Shown here piece by piece: positions 23,680-36,877 of a DNA stretch of 64,000 nt (position 1 is its first letter; each line of letters begins with the position of its first letter). The DNA is taken from assembly GCA_009193035.1 (NCBI GenBank), contig SWDT01000024.1, forward strand, positions 186,001 through 250,000, read 5' to 3'. This DNA comes from Halicephalobus mephisto. Its lineage: Eukaryota; Nematoda; Chromadorea; Rhabditida; Panagrolaimidae. The notes beneath the pieces were generated by a model that saw nothing but the letters and a program-made list of their open reading frames with translations, ran no database searches and was not told where the DNA came from. The position numbers and the translations under genes are program-made.

Positions 23680-25716
23680 GTATTGTAAATAAATTTACTT
23701 CATGATCTTTGATTTTTATCGTTGTGGTCTGAAATCCATAAAAATCTAAAATCATCTTCGTTGAAAAACGAAACCGATGTCGCCCCCCAGGGCGTGATAA
23801 TTCTTGGACAAAAAAAGAAAAAACCAAAAAAAGTCAAAAAGTGGTCAGAAAACTGGAACCAGTGACAAAATCGGGAAAATCAAAAGGAACACTGAAATAA
23901 AATAAAATTAATTGAATTTAGAAACATGGGAGAATACAAAGTTTCGTTCTAAAGGTCGACAACGTGATCGATTCTGGTGATTCCCAAAAGTGAGAGTGGA
24001 AGAGAAACTGAAACAATGTTGATATTTCACCTCATTCCTGAGACGATACAAATCCACCTTGTTTCAATTTCGAAATCGTCTTTGTTGGGTGATTATGACT
24101 GAGACTTTCTCGGAGATCCGAGGATTGACAAGGAGGGCTTCCGAGGAGAGATTGCGTAAAGTAGAATATCCTCGTGATTTCTGTCTGGGTTAAAAAATTA
24201 AATTTCTGTAATAAAAATTATTTGAAAAATGAATTCATCCATGTGGAAATTAAATGAAAAAGATGAATAATCGGAAAAAATCATTTACGTGATTAAACGT
24301 TTTACGTATTAATTCGCCTTAGAGAGGATAAAAGTGTTCAATTTTGAATTCCACTTCGGAAATCCATTGGCCTAAAATGGCATAGGAAATCCAGGATGTG
24401 TCAAGAAAGTATAAAATGTTAATTCTTTGTAAAACAGCGGATATTGAGTGGATTTTGATAATTCTTTTTTCATGAGACTCAAGTGGCCTTACCATTTTGT
24501 TTACGACCGAAAAATAATGTAAGATTAAACGATTTTTACACAATATAAAAATAGATATTTTTTTTCAAAAATGAGTGAAATATATTTTGCAATAGAACAC
24601 CAAAATTCGAAAACTGAGCTAGTCACATAAGAAGGACTTTTCTGATGTTCAGTTTTTTTCGGAAACCACTTAAAATTCGTTGTTTTTAATATTGAATAAG
24701 ATGACGGGGTTATCCAAACCTAGGAAAACCATAATCGTGAAAATCCATTTAATGTTTGTTTTATAAAAATTTAAAATGAGGAATTTCCGAAATATACGGT
24801 ATTAGAAAAGTCCTAAATCTGGAATGTAAATTTTTAAATATCTCGTCAGTATACTGTAATCACTGAGAAATAGGGAATTATTAAAGTTATTTAAAAAACT
24901 AAAAATAAAAATGAATTAACAATTTTGGAAAATTCTGAAAATTACGGTAATTAGAGACCGAAAGAATTTTTATTAAAAAAATCTAGAAAATTTCTAATTT
25001 TTCATCTTGAAGACAACGGCCACTTGGATCACAACAATTCCAGTTATCTCTACTTCTAAAATTTCCCACCTCAGGAATCCTGCAATCTTTTGGAAATTCA
25101 TCGAACAAAATAAAAAAAATTAAATTTTTAAAAATTTAAATAAAATAAAATTTCTTGCACCTGCAGTTCGAGTGGAGTTGTCCGTAAACCGCCTTCTTGA
25201 TCCAATGTTTTTCATCCAGAAAGTTCAGAATAAAGATACCCAATTGATGAATCAAAATATGGGATTTCCGAAAGTGAATTTATTCTCCGGAAAATTCCTC
25301 CATGCAATTCATGTTCAAATTTGAAAATTAAAATTTGCAGAGAGAAATGACGGAACATGGAATAAATAAAATTTTGACAAGAATGAAGAAATCACGAAAT
25401 TGACAGATCCTCAGAATCCAGTTTGCATCCAAGACTTGTAATTATGAGGATTTTTTTCAAGATAAATTATAAAATAACAAGCAGAAGGTGACTTCGAAGT
25501 TCAGGAGGGGGATTTCGAATAAAAACTTAAAATTTGGACTTTTTAAAAAATTTTCAACTTTCTCCAATTCAGCGAATAATGAACGACTATTTGTAATTCG
25601 TTTTTTACACATCAAAATGTTTTTTCTTTTTGATTGGAAATTACTGCGGAGTCAAAAATTAGGGATCTAAAAACATAAGAACATTGTTCTTTTTAAAAAT
25701 GACAGTCTTCGGAACA

Positions 25717-25817
25717 GAATTCCAAGATTCCAAGATTTCAAGATTCCAAGATTCCAAGATTCCAAGATTTCAAGATTTCAAGATTCCAAGATTCCAAGAT
25801 TCCAAGATTTCAAAATT
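25717..25817. repeat. 8-bp tandem repeat GATTCCAA/GATTTCAA
   Basis: About 12 head-to-tail units of GATTCCAA, some with a C-to-T change (GATTTCAA), in an irregular alternation. Simple-sequence microsatellite, likely length-variable. Confidence 0.95.
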
Positions 25818-27039
25818 ACATTTACAATTTAAAAAATCCTAAAAATCCGAGTTTTCATTCAAAACTACTTCTAATAATTACTTTTTATATAATAAATAAA
25901 TTGTTAACCTTGTATAAGTTCAATGAAAAAGAATTTTGGAAATTTATTCGTTATTTATTAAATTAAAGCAATTTTAAAATCTAGACTTTTAAAAGATACC
26001 TTTTACACAAAAAAGTAATTTTTGAACTTTTATTTACATCTCGTTCATAAAATGGTCCAATAACCTTTTTACGAGTAGTCTAATTTGAAAACATTATTTT
26101 TAAAAAAGTAATTTCGAAATTTTTAAAAAAAATAATTTCGAAATTTTTTAATCATTTAGTAAAAAATTTATTTTGATGGATTTTTAATAAGAAATTTCGG
26201 ACAAAGTGGAAATGTCTCAACCAGGAACAAGAACTAAGAACATCATGATAAAATTACCTTGGAGTCAGCAAGCATGAAAAAACAAAATGATTCAAGGGAA
26301 ACCTGCTCCTTTATTTTTTGATTTTCTTTCAGGTACTCCGAAAACAGAAAGTGAAATCAAAAATTGAAAAACATAATATTGGGAAATTTAAAATATCTAA
26401 AATTTTTCTAAATAAAAAACAAAAATGTGTGATATATGCCCTGAGGGCGTAGTTTCAAGGCGATAAATCCACCTAAAAGACGAAGAGAAAAAACAATCGC
26501 CTGATTATCCATCATAGAGCTTTCGAGAAGACAGACTGGCTTTAATTTGTTAATTTTTGACCATTTTCCAAATACCCCCTGAGGCGATATGACCGAATTT
26601 GCCCAGTCAAGAGTTCAAAAGAGGTCGTCTATGGAGTTGATCAATCAAGTTCGAAAACATCTAGTCTAAAACTTTCTTTGTCGTAGTGACAACATCGGGC
26701 TTGAACCACCAACAAAGAAAAAATCACCCTTAGTTCGAAATTTTTCTCGAAAAATAAATTGCTTCACAACGGAAACGGACAAAGGAAGAAACCAGGTGCT
26801 GTCTTGGAGATTCTCAATTTTGGCATTTTTGATGGGGTTAAACAGGGCAATAATTACAGTAATTTTACGGGGAATTTTCTGTTTGGAGGTTTTGTAAATA
26901 ATTCAAATCGGCTACATTTGCATAAAAGTCAGAAATTGATCGCATTACGAAATAACCCAACACGAACTTTTGGAATTTTTTAGAAGATTTTAAAATTCAA
27001 GTTTTTAGACTTGAGTTTTAAGTCCTTGGATTTTTGGAA

Positions 27040-27260
27040 AGCTCCGAAATTTTCTAAGATTCTGAAGATTTACGGAAATTTCCCCAGGATTCTAGAAAAA
27101 TACAAAAATCTCCACGATTCTGAAACCTCCTCAAGATTCCAGAAGCTTTTTTAAGATTTCCAAACCTCCAGAAAACTTCCTCACGATTTTCGAAAGTTCA
27201 TGACCTTCCGTTTGGACCCTGGAAAGGATTCTTAAAGGTTCTACGGAATTCTGGCGTATA
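27040..27260. repeat. degenerate ~30-bp repeat
   Basis: Successive segments begin AAGATTCTGAAG, AGGATTCTAGAA, CGATTCTGAAAC, AAGATTCCAGAAG, AAGATTTCCAAAC and CGATTTTCGAAAG, roughly 17-32 bp apart. The family resembles the run at 23330-23500. Confidence 0.55.
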
Positions 27261-28864
27261 ATTTTATAATTTTCCAAGAAACTCAGCGTCGTAGTTTCCT
27301 GAGGCAAATCGACCGAGTCTTTCGTCGAGAACTCTCAAAAAAAGAAAGAAAAGCCGCCGGAAATGCCAGTTTTTTGGGTTTTTGCAGAGCAAGGCGACGA
27401 AAGATGTCCTTTGCAGATGTGTGACGATTCTCGAATTGGTCTTTGTTCGAAATCAGGAAAACCAAGCCTAATTGAAAGCCCATTGACACTCTGGTAACAC
27501 TTAGCGGATCTAATATTAAAAAACAAAAGTACAACAAGAAAAAGAAAAACAGAGTTTGAGTCAGGAAGGTTTGTTAAAACGGAACAGCCGTCGGCAATTC
27601 ATCAGTCATTCATTTTTGAGCTTTTTTAACAAACGATCAGGTTGAGGTTAGGGCAGCGTAGGTGATTGGGAAATCAGACAACAGGAACAACTTGTCAAAT
27701 TGCAAATAAACTCAAGAACGGATAGGAAATTCAAACAAAAATTAACTAAAATATCTGACTTTAATTCTAGACCCACTTTAATTGCCCCAAACGCACCAGA
27801 CAGCGGATTAAATTCAAACCAATTTTTAAGAATTTTGCAGTTTTTTCAATTTAATTTTTTCAAATTTATTTTAATCGAAAAATTTCTGATTACGGAAATT
27901 TGCATATCAAACTAAATAAGTTTAATGAAACAGAAAAAAATAAAAATATAATATTCATTAAATTATTAAATTATTAAATTGATATGAAAACTCAAAGAAC
28001 TTTAATAAAAATATTTTTTAAATCGATTATTTGTGAAATTATAAAAAAACAAAAAAACGCAAATTATACTTTTAAAAGTTTATATGTTGGATTTCAGGGA
28101 CCAAAGTTCGGAAAAATAATGAAATTTCAGAATTACGTCCTTAGAAAATCCTAACCATAGATCATCTGATTCCTCCAGAAGAAAGCAAATGACATGTCCT
28201 AGGTTGACCGTCCTGAAAATAGCCCTTTTCCTCCCCTATGACTCGAGTCATTTCCTTGTTTTTCGGTCTCTTCCCCCTGGCACGCGATTTGGGGACAAGA
28301 CAAGTCAGACAGACCACGTGGTTCTCAGACTTGGACAGCGGAAATCTTTAATCATCCCGAAATCCATTGTCAAGGAAAGTCCCGGAAATTACCTAACATT
28401 AATAATCGTTGTTGTTTACAACGAAATCCAGACATCGTTGAAGACATTAATTTAACCGAAAACATCAGTTTTTCGCTTTAGGTTTATTTATTTTTATTTA
28501 CAAATGCCAGAGGCACAACTGGGCAAGATTAGTGACAGTCCGATCATTTTTCAATTAGATTAATGGACTTTGCCAATATACCGGAAAAAAGCAAAATAAA
28601 AATAGGATTGATCAAGAAAATAATAAAACTCGTAAATTGAAAAATTCCCCGAAGGACTTTACGCCTATTACATCACGGAAGGTTTCTCCGAGGAAAACCT
28701 TTTGATTCTCTCCTTGGGATCGCTCCTGGAATGCAAATCACGACATTGTTTCCACGAGTCTTCCCAGAGAAACAATTATCGAACTTATCGGCCACTTAAA
28801 CCACGAAATCATACCGTTATAAAAAATCAAAGTGGATGATGTTACGAAAATGTCTTGACATAAA

Positions 28865-29300
28865 TTTCCAGAATTCCAGAAATTTCTAAAGCCCTTGATT
28901 TTAGATTTCGGTTCCAGTCTCCATTCGATCCTGAAGTGTTCCAAGAATATTCAGACGTTCTGGACGATTCCAAACGTTTTTATGAAATCCTAATAATACG
29001 ATTATGCAAATTAAAAATAAATGTTGGTACCGCATGGTCCCGACACGAGTTTTCAAGGTTTTTAGAGGAGATCAGAGTATTTAGCTCTGGTTTTTATTGA
29101 ACTGTGAAATTATCCAAGATTTTATTAAAGATTTTAGACGATTTCAGAGACTTCCATGAGGTTTTTAGAATTTTCACTGGACTCTGGAAGATTCTAGGAA
29201 ACTTCATAGACATTTCTAAAACCTTCTGGAATTTCACTGAATTCCTTGAAGAGTTTACAATTTTCCCCGAGATGTTAAAAGACTCCAGAATCTTCTACAA
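28865..29300. repeat. degenerate ~30-bp repeat, two runs
   Basis: Runs at 28865-28985 (CCAGAATTCCAGAAATTTC) and 29105-29300 (GGAAGATTCTAGGAAACTTC, CCTTCTGGAATTTCAC) repeat the same words as the two earlier runs. The 75-codon ORF across the second run is read as a by-product of the repeat. Confidence 0.5.
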
Positions 29301-30502
29301 TATCCTAAGACTTGAAAATCGTCCACTATAGTATAAAAGACCCCAGACATTTTTGCGTGATTCCAATTCTGTCCTGCGAAACACAAAGACTGGACGGTAA
29401 TCTGGACCCACTAAATGAGGATTCGCCGATTATGAGTAATGCAAATATAAAATAAGGGAAACTAAATGTGGGGGATGAAATTGGGATCGTTTTTGTCTTA
29501 ATGGAAGAAACGATGACTCAGACGAAACCAGAGAAAAGACGAGATAACAGAAACCAGACTCGCTGACGTCACGCATTTTTGGAAGTCGATCCACTTATCT
29601 AGACACATGAAACAATCCATCATTAAAGGACCATTAACCAGGCTTCTGATCGAGGAATACAGAAGGCGCTTTTCGTGACGGGACCGAGAGTCTTGGTTCG
29701 ATCGGTTTTTCTTTGATTATCGAAGACAGGCTTGACAGTGTTCCTGATGGGCGCGAAGTGGATGATTCATTTTCGGCCACAGGTTTGGCTGATGGTTCTG
29801 TAATTATTCGGCGATAAAGAGTTGAAAAAGGACATCACAATAAGGGAAAACGTCAAAAGCAAAATTCGTAAAAGTTTCAAAAATGGAAATGTTGAACTTA
29901 TGCACAACAGTTAAAAAAGAAAAATTAATTTCATCTTGTCCACTATAAACAACAAAATTTCCTTCTAGGAGTACCTAACCAGCCTACTTTGTTGATTTTT
30001 CCATTTTCATTGAAATTGAGTACATTTATAAAAATTGTTTTTTATATATCAAGCTACTTGAGTTTCTACCAATACTATTATTTTGACGGAACTTGAAGAA
30101 ACATTTATTCTAATATTCCCGAGCGGAAACTTTGGTAACGCCGTGAAATAAAATCAGATTGGGATTTCTCCTTTAATCTTATCTTGATTCAAAACGAACA
30201 GTCATTCCAAACAATTGGAAGGCAACCCCGACATTTTTGAGACTCTCGAGTGGAATTCCTGCAATCGTCTGAGGTTTCTGTCTGTTATTCGTCTTTCTTT
30301 AATTTTTAATATTTAAATTCCAGCTGTCTTTCCATATATAGCAGTTTTTTATTTCCGAATTCTGAACCGAGAACCCTTTTTTCGTCATTATTATCTTTAT
30401 CCATTAATTTTCGAAATTATCTTGATTTTTCTTCGATCTCTCTTGTAATTTACGCATCATTCCTGATTACCCCAGAACCTTTTTATTTTTTGATTGAAAA
30501 CC

Positions 30503-31532
30503 ATGTTTTCAGGCCGTCCTAAGAAGATGATCATCAATGGCCGGTATCGCGTGAAGCGCCAGATTGGAAACGGCTCCTTTGGCCTGATCTATTCGGGTGT
30601 CGATCTGATGACTGGAGAGGAAGTTGCCATAAAACTAGAGAGCGTCCGGGTTGGTTTCTGCTTCATTCTTTAGCTTTTGACACGTGGCTCGATTTAGTCC
30701 TATCATCCCCAACTTGCCTACGAGAGTAAGACATACACGATTTTTCGTGGATCGATCGGATTTTCTAACATGCGTTATTTCGGACTTCACGGTGATTTCA
30801 ATTGTCTTGTCATGGACCTTCTTGGCCCGTCATTGGAGGACTTGTTCAACTTGTGCACCAGGAAGTTTACTTTGAAGACCATTTTGATGTTGGCCGACCA
30901 GATGATCGGAAGAATCGAGACATTGCACAGTAAGAATTACGTTCATCGTGACATCAAACCCGACAATTTTACTATGGGACGCGGACTCCAGTCTAATATG
31001 GTGTACATTATCGATTTTGGATTATCCAAGAGATACCGGGATTCTCGAATGATGCACATTCCGTACAGAGACAATAAGAGTCTGACAGGAACGGCCCGAT
31101 ATGCATCTCTCCATGCTCATAGAGGAATTGAAGCATCAAGAAGAGACGACATTGAATCACTTGGTTACGTCCTGATATATTTCAGCAAGGGTACTCTCCC
31201 GTGGCAAGGGCTCAAAGCTGCAACTAAACGTCAAAAGTACGACATGATTTTCGAGAAGGTTTGTCGGCTATGCTCTTGTACCGTTTACAATTCGAGGTTT
31301 TCAGAAACTGTCCATACCGATTAGTGAATTATGCCTTGGTTTTCCTTCAGAATTCGCCGCCTATTTGAACTACTGTCGTGCCTTAGGTTTTAACGAAACT
31401 CCAGATTACTTATACCTAAGAACCCTATTCCACACTGTTTTCAAAACCTATTCCTACACGTACGACTACAAATTTGACTGGATGAGATTGCAGCAGAACT
31501 TCAGACCAACTAGTCTCACTACTGTTGCTTAA
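30503..31532 (+). CDS. casein kinase 1 family Ser/Thr kinase
   Basis: Exons 30503-30649, 30698-31258 and 31305-31532 give 311 residues, essentially a bare kinase domain. Seen: glycine loop [12 protein letters not shown] (21-32), catalytic Lys44 in [17 protein letters not shown] after the first intron, [12 protein letters not shown] hinge, HRDIKPDN (132-139), IDFGLSKRY (DFG at 155-157), and [22 protein letters not shown], the CK1 substitute for the APE motif. Start: MFSGRPKKM; the TTTTCAG inside the first codons could instead be an acceptor to an upstream exon, since CK1-alpha proteins also have a short N-terminal extension. It looks closest to CK1-alpha but diverged; nematodes carry many germline-expressed CK1 copies, so the role is open. 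It converges with the next gene (131 bp). Confidence 0.92.
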
Positions 31533-31663
31533 CGCTGATCTCCGAATAATACAATAAGGTAATTTTTCAACGTCAGCCGATGCATAGATTTCATGGTTTT
31601 CATTTACGGGTGGTTTCATAAGGGGTCTGAAAAGGTAATTCTATGTTTTTTCAATTTATTCAA

Positions 31664-33400
31664 TTATAGCTTCTTGTAGGCGAAAGGGTACAATCTTTTG
31701 GTTCTAATGAACTTGTTGTTGGGACCAGGAGAACAAAAGCTATGAGCAATGACTGATCCAGCCAAGAACACAAACAACAGAAACATGAAGGCAATCAAAT
31801 CCGGGGCCCACGCGACTGGGGGAGGCCGGGGGATCCTCATGTCGGCAGGGAAATCGCGCACCCACTCAACGTATTTGAAAACGTGGAATCGGTCTTCTGA
31901 AACTATTCTGTCCGCTGAGATTAGTTGATCCGCAGCAAAACGGTATTCGGGCCAGGGTGGGGGGTCGAGGAGGAACCTGAGGGCAGAGATTAGGGCACCT
32001 GTAGTTACTGTAGAGAGATGAGGAAGACAAGCCTCTAAAAAGAAGTGGTTTCAAAATGTATTGAAATTCCGAAAGATTACGAACCTTCTGGATTTGATTG
32101 CAGAGATCCTTTTTTGTTTTTTAAATCTCCACTTAATCCCATGTTCACTACAGGTTCTGGTTTCCTTCTAGTCCAGCAGCCCAATTCTGGATTTTGCCAG
32201 CCGAGTCCAGCAACAATCAGATGAGTGTCTACAAATTCCACGAACCCATTAATTCCACAGACAAAAACTTGTTCCATCATGAGGTCTAGAGACTTGTAGT
32301 CGATTCTGGCGAGTTTCTTTTTGTCTCTTTTGTACTTGTCCAGTTCATTGAGCATGTTAGTGCAGAATTCTTGGGTCTGGTTGAGAATGGTCTTGTTTCG
32401 GAGGTGGAGGATGGTAGAGTTGATGGAGGGAGCGCAGTGGAGACTTTGGGCGATTGTGAAATAGAGAACTTGAGTAGTCAGCTGATAGCCATTGAGACCC
32501 GTGGTTGTCAACATGGATTCTGTGCAGGATTCAGAGAGGGAACAATTGTTAGAAGAAATGAGGTCAAGAAGGCATCTGGAATTGGGAAAATGTTAGAATA
32601 CGACAATGATTGTCAGGATTCTGATTTCTCAATTTAATTGGAACCCCAGATTTTGCTATGGAAACTCGGACAAATTTCAAAAAGTTCCTGTTAGCTTATC
32701 CCAGTTTGCAATTTTTCCCTCTTTCGGGAAGTAGTTAATCATTAAATTTCTGAATTTTCATTAGATTCATCAGTGGTGTGAACGATTTTAAGTCAAATTC
32801 AGTATCTGATCTTATTTACTTTACGACAGGGAAAACCTTTCACTATCTTATGCTAGATGCCCTGGTCATGTACCACTACCAATTAAAAAACGACTTACTT
32901 CATCTCTCTAGAATCCTCATCAAACCAGCTCCTACTGGACTTTTCAGTAAAGTGCTCCTTGACTTGCCATCTGAGCCTCTCATCAATCTGTCTAGCTGGC
33001 TGGATCTTCATTCCGAACCCATAGGAAAGCAGCGATTGTCTGGTTTTAAATCTCTCTGGATTTTTTTCTTCTAGCTTTTTACTTGCTTTAGAAGCCAGTT
33101 CAGAAGCTTTGATTGAGATATTCCTGATGGCAGAGAAAATATCATTATGGTAGTTTTTGTTCTTGTAATTTATATACAGTTGATCTAATTGGCCTAAGGT
33201 AGGGAAATTATCAAAGTTAATTTTTTATCAAATTTCTTACCTTCGATTATCCTCAATCCTAAAATGTCATCAGGACCGAGAGACTGTAATTCTCTTTCGT
33301 AATAAATCAATGATCCTGTCAGAGAATTCAGAATCAGGGCAAGTAGTCTGGCACTGTTCCACGTGAGCCAAACAGCCCCTGGAGTGGCTAATGGGGTCAT
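31664..33400 (-). CDS. C16orf89/UPF0764 homologue
   Basis: Exons on the minus strand 33400-33241, 33193-32899, 32575-32085 and 32034-31664 join in frame to 438 residues. Matches remembered features of human C16orf89: an N-terminal LQSLGPDDILGLRIIEGQLDQL block, CLLDLIS...CTESMLTTTGLNGYQLTTQ, LFYFTIAQ-like helix, FCTNMLNELD, FVCGINGFVEFVDTHL, and GWQNPELGCW. The human protein is secreted and of unknown biochemical function. Here the C-terminus adds a hydrophobic stretch (PDLIAFMFLLFVFLAGSVIA) and a basic tail, suggesting a type I membrane protein. The start is uncertain: a CCACTCCAG just inside could be an acceptor, so a signal-peptide exon may lie upstream near 33430-33670. Confidence 0.8.
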
Positions 33401-36400
33401 TATTTAATTAATTAGAAAGTAAAAGTAGTTTTTTAAACATTTTTGACCGGAAATAGTTGGTCAAATAAACAAAGAATAAAGCACGAGGTTGACTTGAACC
33501 AGTCGATAGTTGGACATTGCCCGTTCCTCGAGGAAGAGGGCAGCTTGCCGGAGAGAGAACTGGCAGCTGCCGCCATGGAAAAGCTAATGGAGGATCGACA
33601 AGAATTCCGGGAGCTCAAGATGTAGAAAATAATCCAGGAAAACATTTCAAGAGGTTTCAGATTCAATTGCTCTCACCATATCTTCTGTTTCATTGTTCTT
33701 GAAATAAGATATAAGCCATATAAAGGCCGACTTCTCGTTTTAGATGTACTTTCCTTTAATTATATGGAATTTTAGATTTGAATGACAAAAATAAAAAGTG
33801 CAAAAATTGGTTTTGTATAAACTATTTAAAAAATGGGGATAATTTTTTATATAAAAAATTTCAAGTTTAAAAGACTAGTCGAGATTCATTTTTGATTAAT
33901 AGCTTTTTTTAAATTTTTTGATGCTCTATTCATTGGTGTAAAATTTAAATGTAAAAAATGAAAAATTTGGAGATTTTTGAAATAACCCAAAAAAGACCAT
34001 TTTTGAAATTATTTTTTATTTTCATATATCGAAAATTGTTTAAAATACGTTCTAAAGTAGTAATGTTGTAAGAATTATAAATAAATTAAAGGTTGAATTT
34101 TTTCCAATCGGGATTTGAACACGGGACTTTTTTGAATATTATTTTGTTTTAATAAATTATTTTTTCTGGATCTCTAGTGTTCTCTGACCACTATACGATG
34201 TTCATAAAAAACAAAATTATTTAAAATTCTTGTTATTATGGTGATCTCGCTGTAAATGAGATATCCGTTGATAGTGTATTTAGTGTGACTTGAGGATTTT
34301 GAAAATCGACCATATTTTTTAAATAAAGAATGAAATTTGAAACATTCGTCATTGGATACAAAACGATAATTCTACAATTGACCAGTTTCATTAGTTTTCT
34401 GTCTTACAATACTTCCTTCCAGCTGAATCGCCGTTTTTCTGGTCTTTCTAATATCCTGGATTATCGCCAGCGATACTTTTTTCTTTCTTAAGGAGATTCC
34501 ACGGTCCAAACTTCCTGAACGTTCTTTTTGCCTCAGGGATACGGAATTTAAACACGCAATTTAGGGTATCCAATGGTAGTTGTTGATCTTTGTCGTTTTT
34601 CATGTGACTGTAATTGTTTAAAAGTTCGGGAAATTTTGAAAGTTCTTATTTACAATAACAGAAAACCTGATTCGGCCAAATTCAGCTGATCGTAAAAAAG
34701 AATTTAGAAAATTGCGTGATTTTACTTGGTTTTTTGAGTTGCAGAACCTCAGCAGGGAGTCCCTGGGATCATGTTTGGACAGAGATTCCCTTGGAAGAAC
34801 AGTTGTGTTCTTTTTGCCCTTTATCCATTCATAGTTGGTCTTGTTTCAGAGCATCTGGTTCACATTTAGTGGCATTTCAAATCCCGTCTTTCTAGATCCT
34901 TTGATCTCTAACTTGCAATGCCATATTGAACTTTATAATTTTGAATTTCGTTGTAAATTTAATTTTTTCGTTTACTTGACAGCCATATGGGATTTATTAG
35001 TTTTTGAATGAAGAATTATGAAATCTGGTTCTTGTGAAAGTGATTTAGGAATTTGTATCATTAATCCCTGGACAGGGATGTTGTCTTTTTGGATCTTTAC
35101 AGTCAGCTTTGACCCTCCCGCGCGAACTCTGGTGACCTCTGGCGAGTCCCGATCGAAACAATCCCGCCGATCGCTGAATGGCCTGCCATCCATCTTTTTA
35201 TAATTCGTCCTGGAGTGGAGGTCAGTGGCTTGTTTGCCTTCCCGAGACACTAATTGATTTAATTGTTCTTATTTTTTGGATGTTTATTGTAATTACTTTT
35301 CAAAGTCCTTAATAATAGTCATTATTACATCAAATCCGACCCCTAATCCGTCAAATAGTGGTCTCAGGTAACAACATTTAGCAGCAGTCGTTTTCGTGAC
35401 GGACACCTGGATCATCTTTCGAGTCTCAAAACACGGTTGCCTCAGGGATTTGATTTCCGGACGCCCGTCAAGTTCTCTCTGGCAAGGATATTGTTTTTAT
35501 TTTCCTTTAGAATGGCAGATCTCCTTTGAAATGACACTTTTTTGCAACTGCTCCTATGGTCAGTTGTCGTTGACTCAACTTTTTTCTTAGAAGTTTCTTA
35601 AATTTTGTTTATTTTTATTTTTATTTGGAACCAAACCTTTAACACTCGGTGATGTTGATGAATTTCATTGTCCTTAAGCAACTGTTCCGATTATTAATCC
35701 TCCATCAAGTGAAATTTCTTTAATTTGTTTCGAAACAAACAAATGGCAATTTGTTTCGAGAAAGTTGTCTTGGCTTGTTTTCTGTTGATTTATTTTTTGA
35801 TCCAGTTAATGACCTTGTATCTTGTGAAATATCCAGGATTAAATTTCCTCAAACGACGAATTTCAGACATTTCTGATTTTTGACTTATTTGAAATTTCTC
35901 TATATTTATTAATTTCCATGTTGTTGAAAAGTATTAAATTTAATTTTACACATTTATTTATTTTTTAAATATAAGTTATTTTTTGAAATTGATTTACTTT
36001 TTAAAAGGGTTTTAGTGTAAAAAACCTGTTTTTACCCGTTGAACAGTTAATTACGAAATATTTACCGAAATCAAGTGGATCAAATAACTAATTACAAACG
36101 TTGTTTAAAAAGTTTAATATGGATTTATTAAAATTCATTAGATTCCTGGACATCGTGTCAAGATCGTCCTGATTTTTTGTTTTTGCTTTAAACTTTAAAA
36201 TAGAACTTTTTCTTTATGTCGACATATTGATATCGAAAAAATATATGACAAAAATCAAAGTAATAAATGCAATATCGAGAATATATCAAGGAGCCAAAAG
36301 TAAATGGCTCTGACACGATATCTAGCAACTAATATGAGCCGTATCTTCCTCTAGAGAAAAAAATAAAATTGTTCAACTTTGATTTTTTTATAAACGACGA

Positions 36401-36877
36401 CTCCAAAGTTTCCTATACTATTTACGATAGTTTCTGAATCCGATTTTTACTTTTTTATTTTTACCGAATTTATTTCTGATAGATATACAGATATCCAAAG
36501 TCATCGAAAATAAAACTAAAAAATGAAACTAGTTTTCTTCGAGTTTAAGATTGAATAACTTTGTTTTTTAAGTTACAAAAACTATTAATTATCTCCGTCG
36601 TTAACCTCCCTCCCGGCATGTAAATTTAAACTTTGGAAGAACAGCCGCAAAAAATCTGCCACTAAAGCTGAAATGAAATTGATTGAGTCCACTTGTCTTT
36701 GAGAAAAAAAAGATCATTTTTTGGAGGAGATTTGGCAGATTAGATACCAGACCCGTATCCCCCGTTGGACGTTTCAAAAAATGTTTCTTTCGAGTCATAA
36801 CTTAAATAAACAACGAGATAATTCAATTAATACTTTTATTTTTCAGGATAAAAGTGGACACTATCCTCATCCTGGAA
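33401..36877. other. 3.5 kb gene-poor region
   Basis: Contains a GC-richer patch at 33480-33625 that is open on both strands. The plus reading ends EEEGSLPERELAAAAMEKLM-type acidic helix then stop at 33625; the minus reading could be a 5' exon of the C16orf89 homologue. Neither can be decided. A tRNA-like but unpaired stretch lies at 34108-34205. Patches at 34430-34620 and 35040-35250 are less AT-rich but have no recognisable product. The rest is AT-rich with nothing seen. Confidence 0.4.

Larger units (their letters stand above)
22921..30502. other. 7.6 kb gene-poor region
   Basis: No ORF here has a recognisable domain or splice-supported continuation. It contains one palindromic repeat (23630-23679), an 8-bp tandem repeat (25717-25817), and degenerate, roughly 30-bp repeats rich in GATTCTGGAA/TTTCC words at 23330-23500, 27040-27260, 28865-28985 and 29105-29300. 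Islands of higher complexity at 26440-26720, 27280-27530 and 28180-28460 stand out from the AT-rich background but no gene could be supported. Regulatory or non-coding RNA content cannot be excluded. Confidence 0.5.

Noticed and set aside
25717..25817. possible heat-shock element array in the 8-bp repeat
   Set aside because: The units carry TTCC in one orientation only, without the alternating GAA/TTC pentamers required.
27283..27537. 84-codon minus-strand ORF
   Set aside because: No recognised domain or splice continuation; overlapping frames are equally open.
29104..29331. 75-codon plus-strand ORF
   Set aside because: Open frame is produced by the degenerate GATTCTGGAA repeat; the product is a periodic hydrophobic string with no family.
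34108..34205. tRNA-like words on the minus strand (TAGTGGTCAGAG and GTGTTCAAATCCC)
   Set aside because: The T-arm and acceptor stems do not pair and there is no clear anticodon stem; at best a degenerate tRNA relic.
34972..35250. 92-codon minus-strand ORF in a less AT-rich patch
   Set aside because: No start context, domain or splice partner; the opposite strand is also open.
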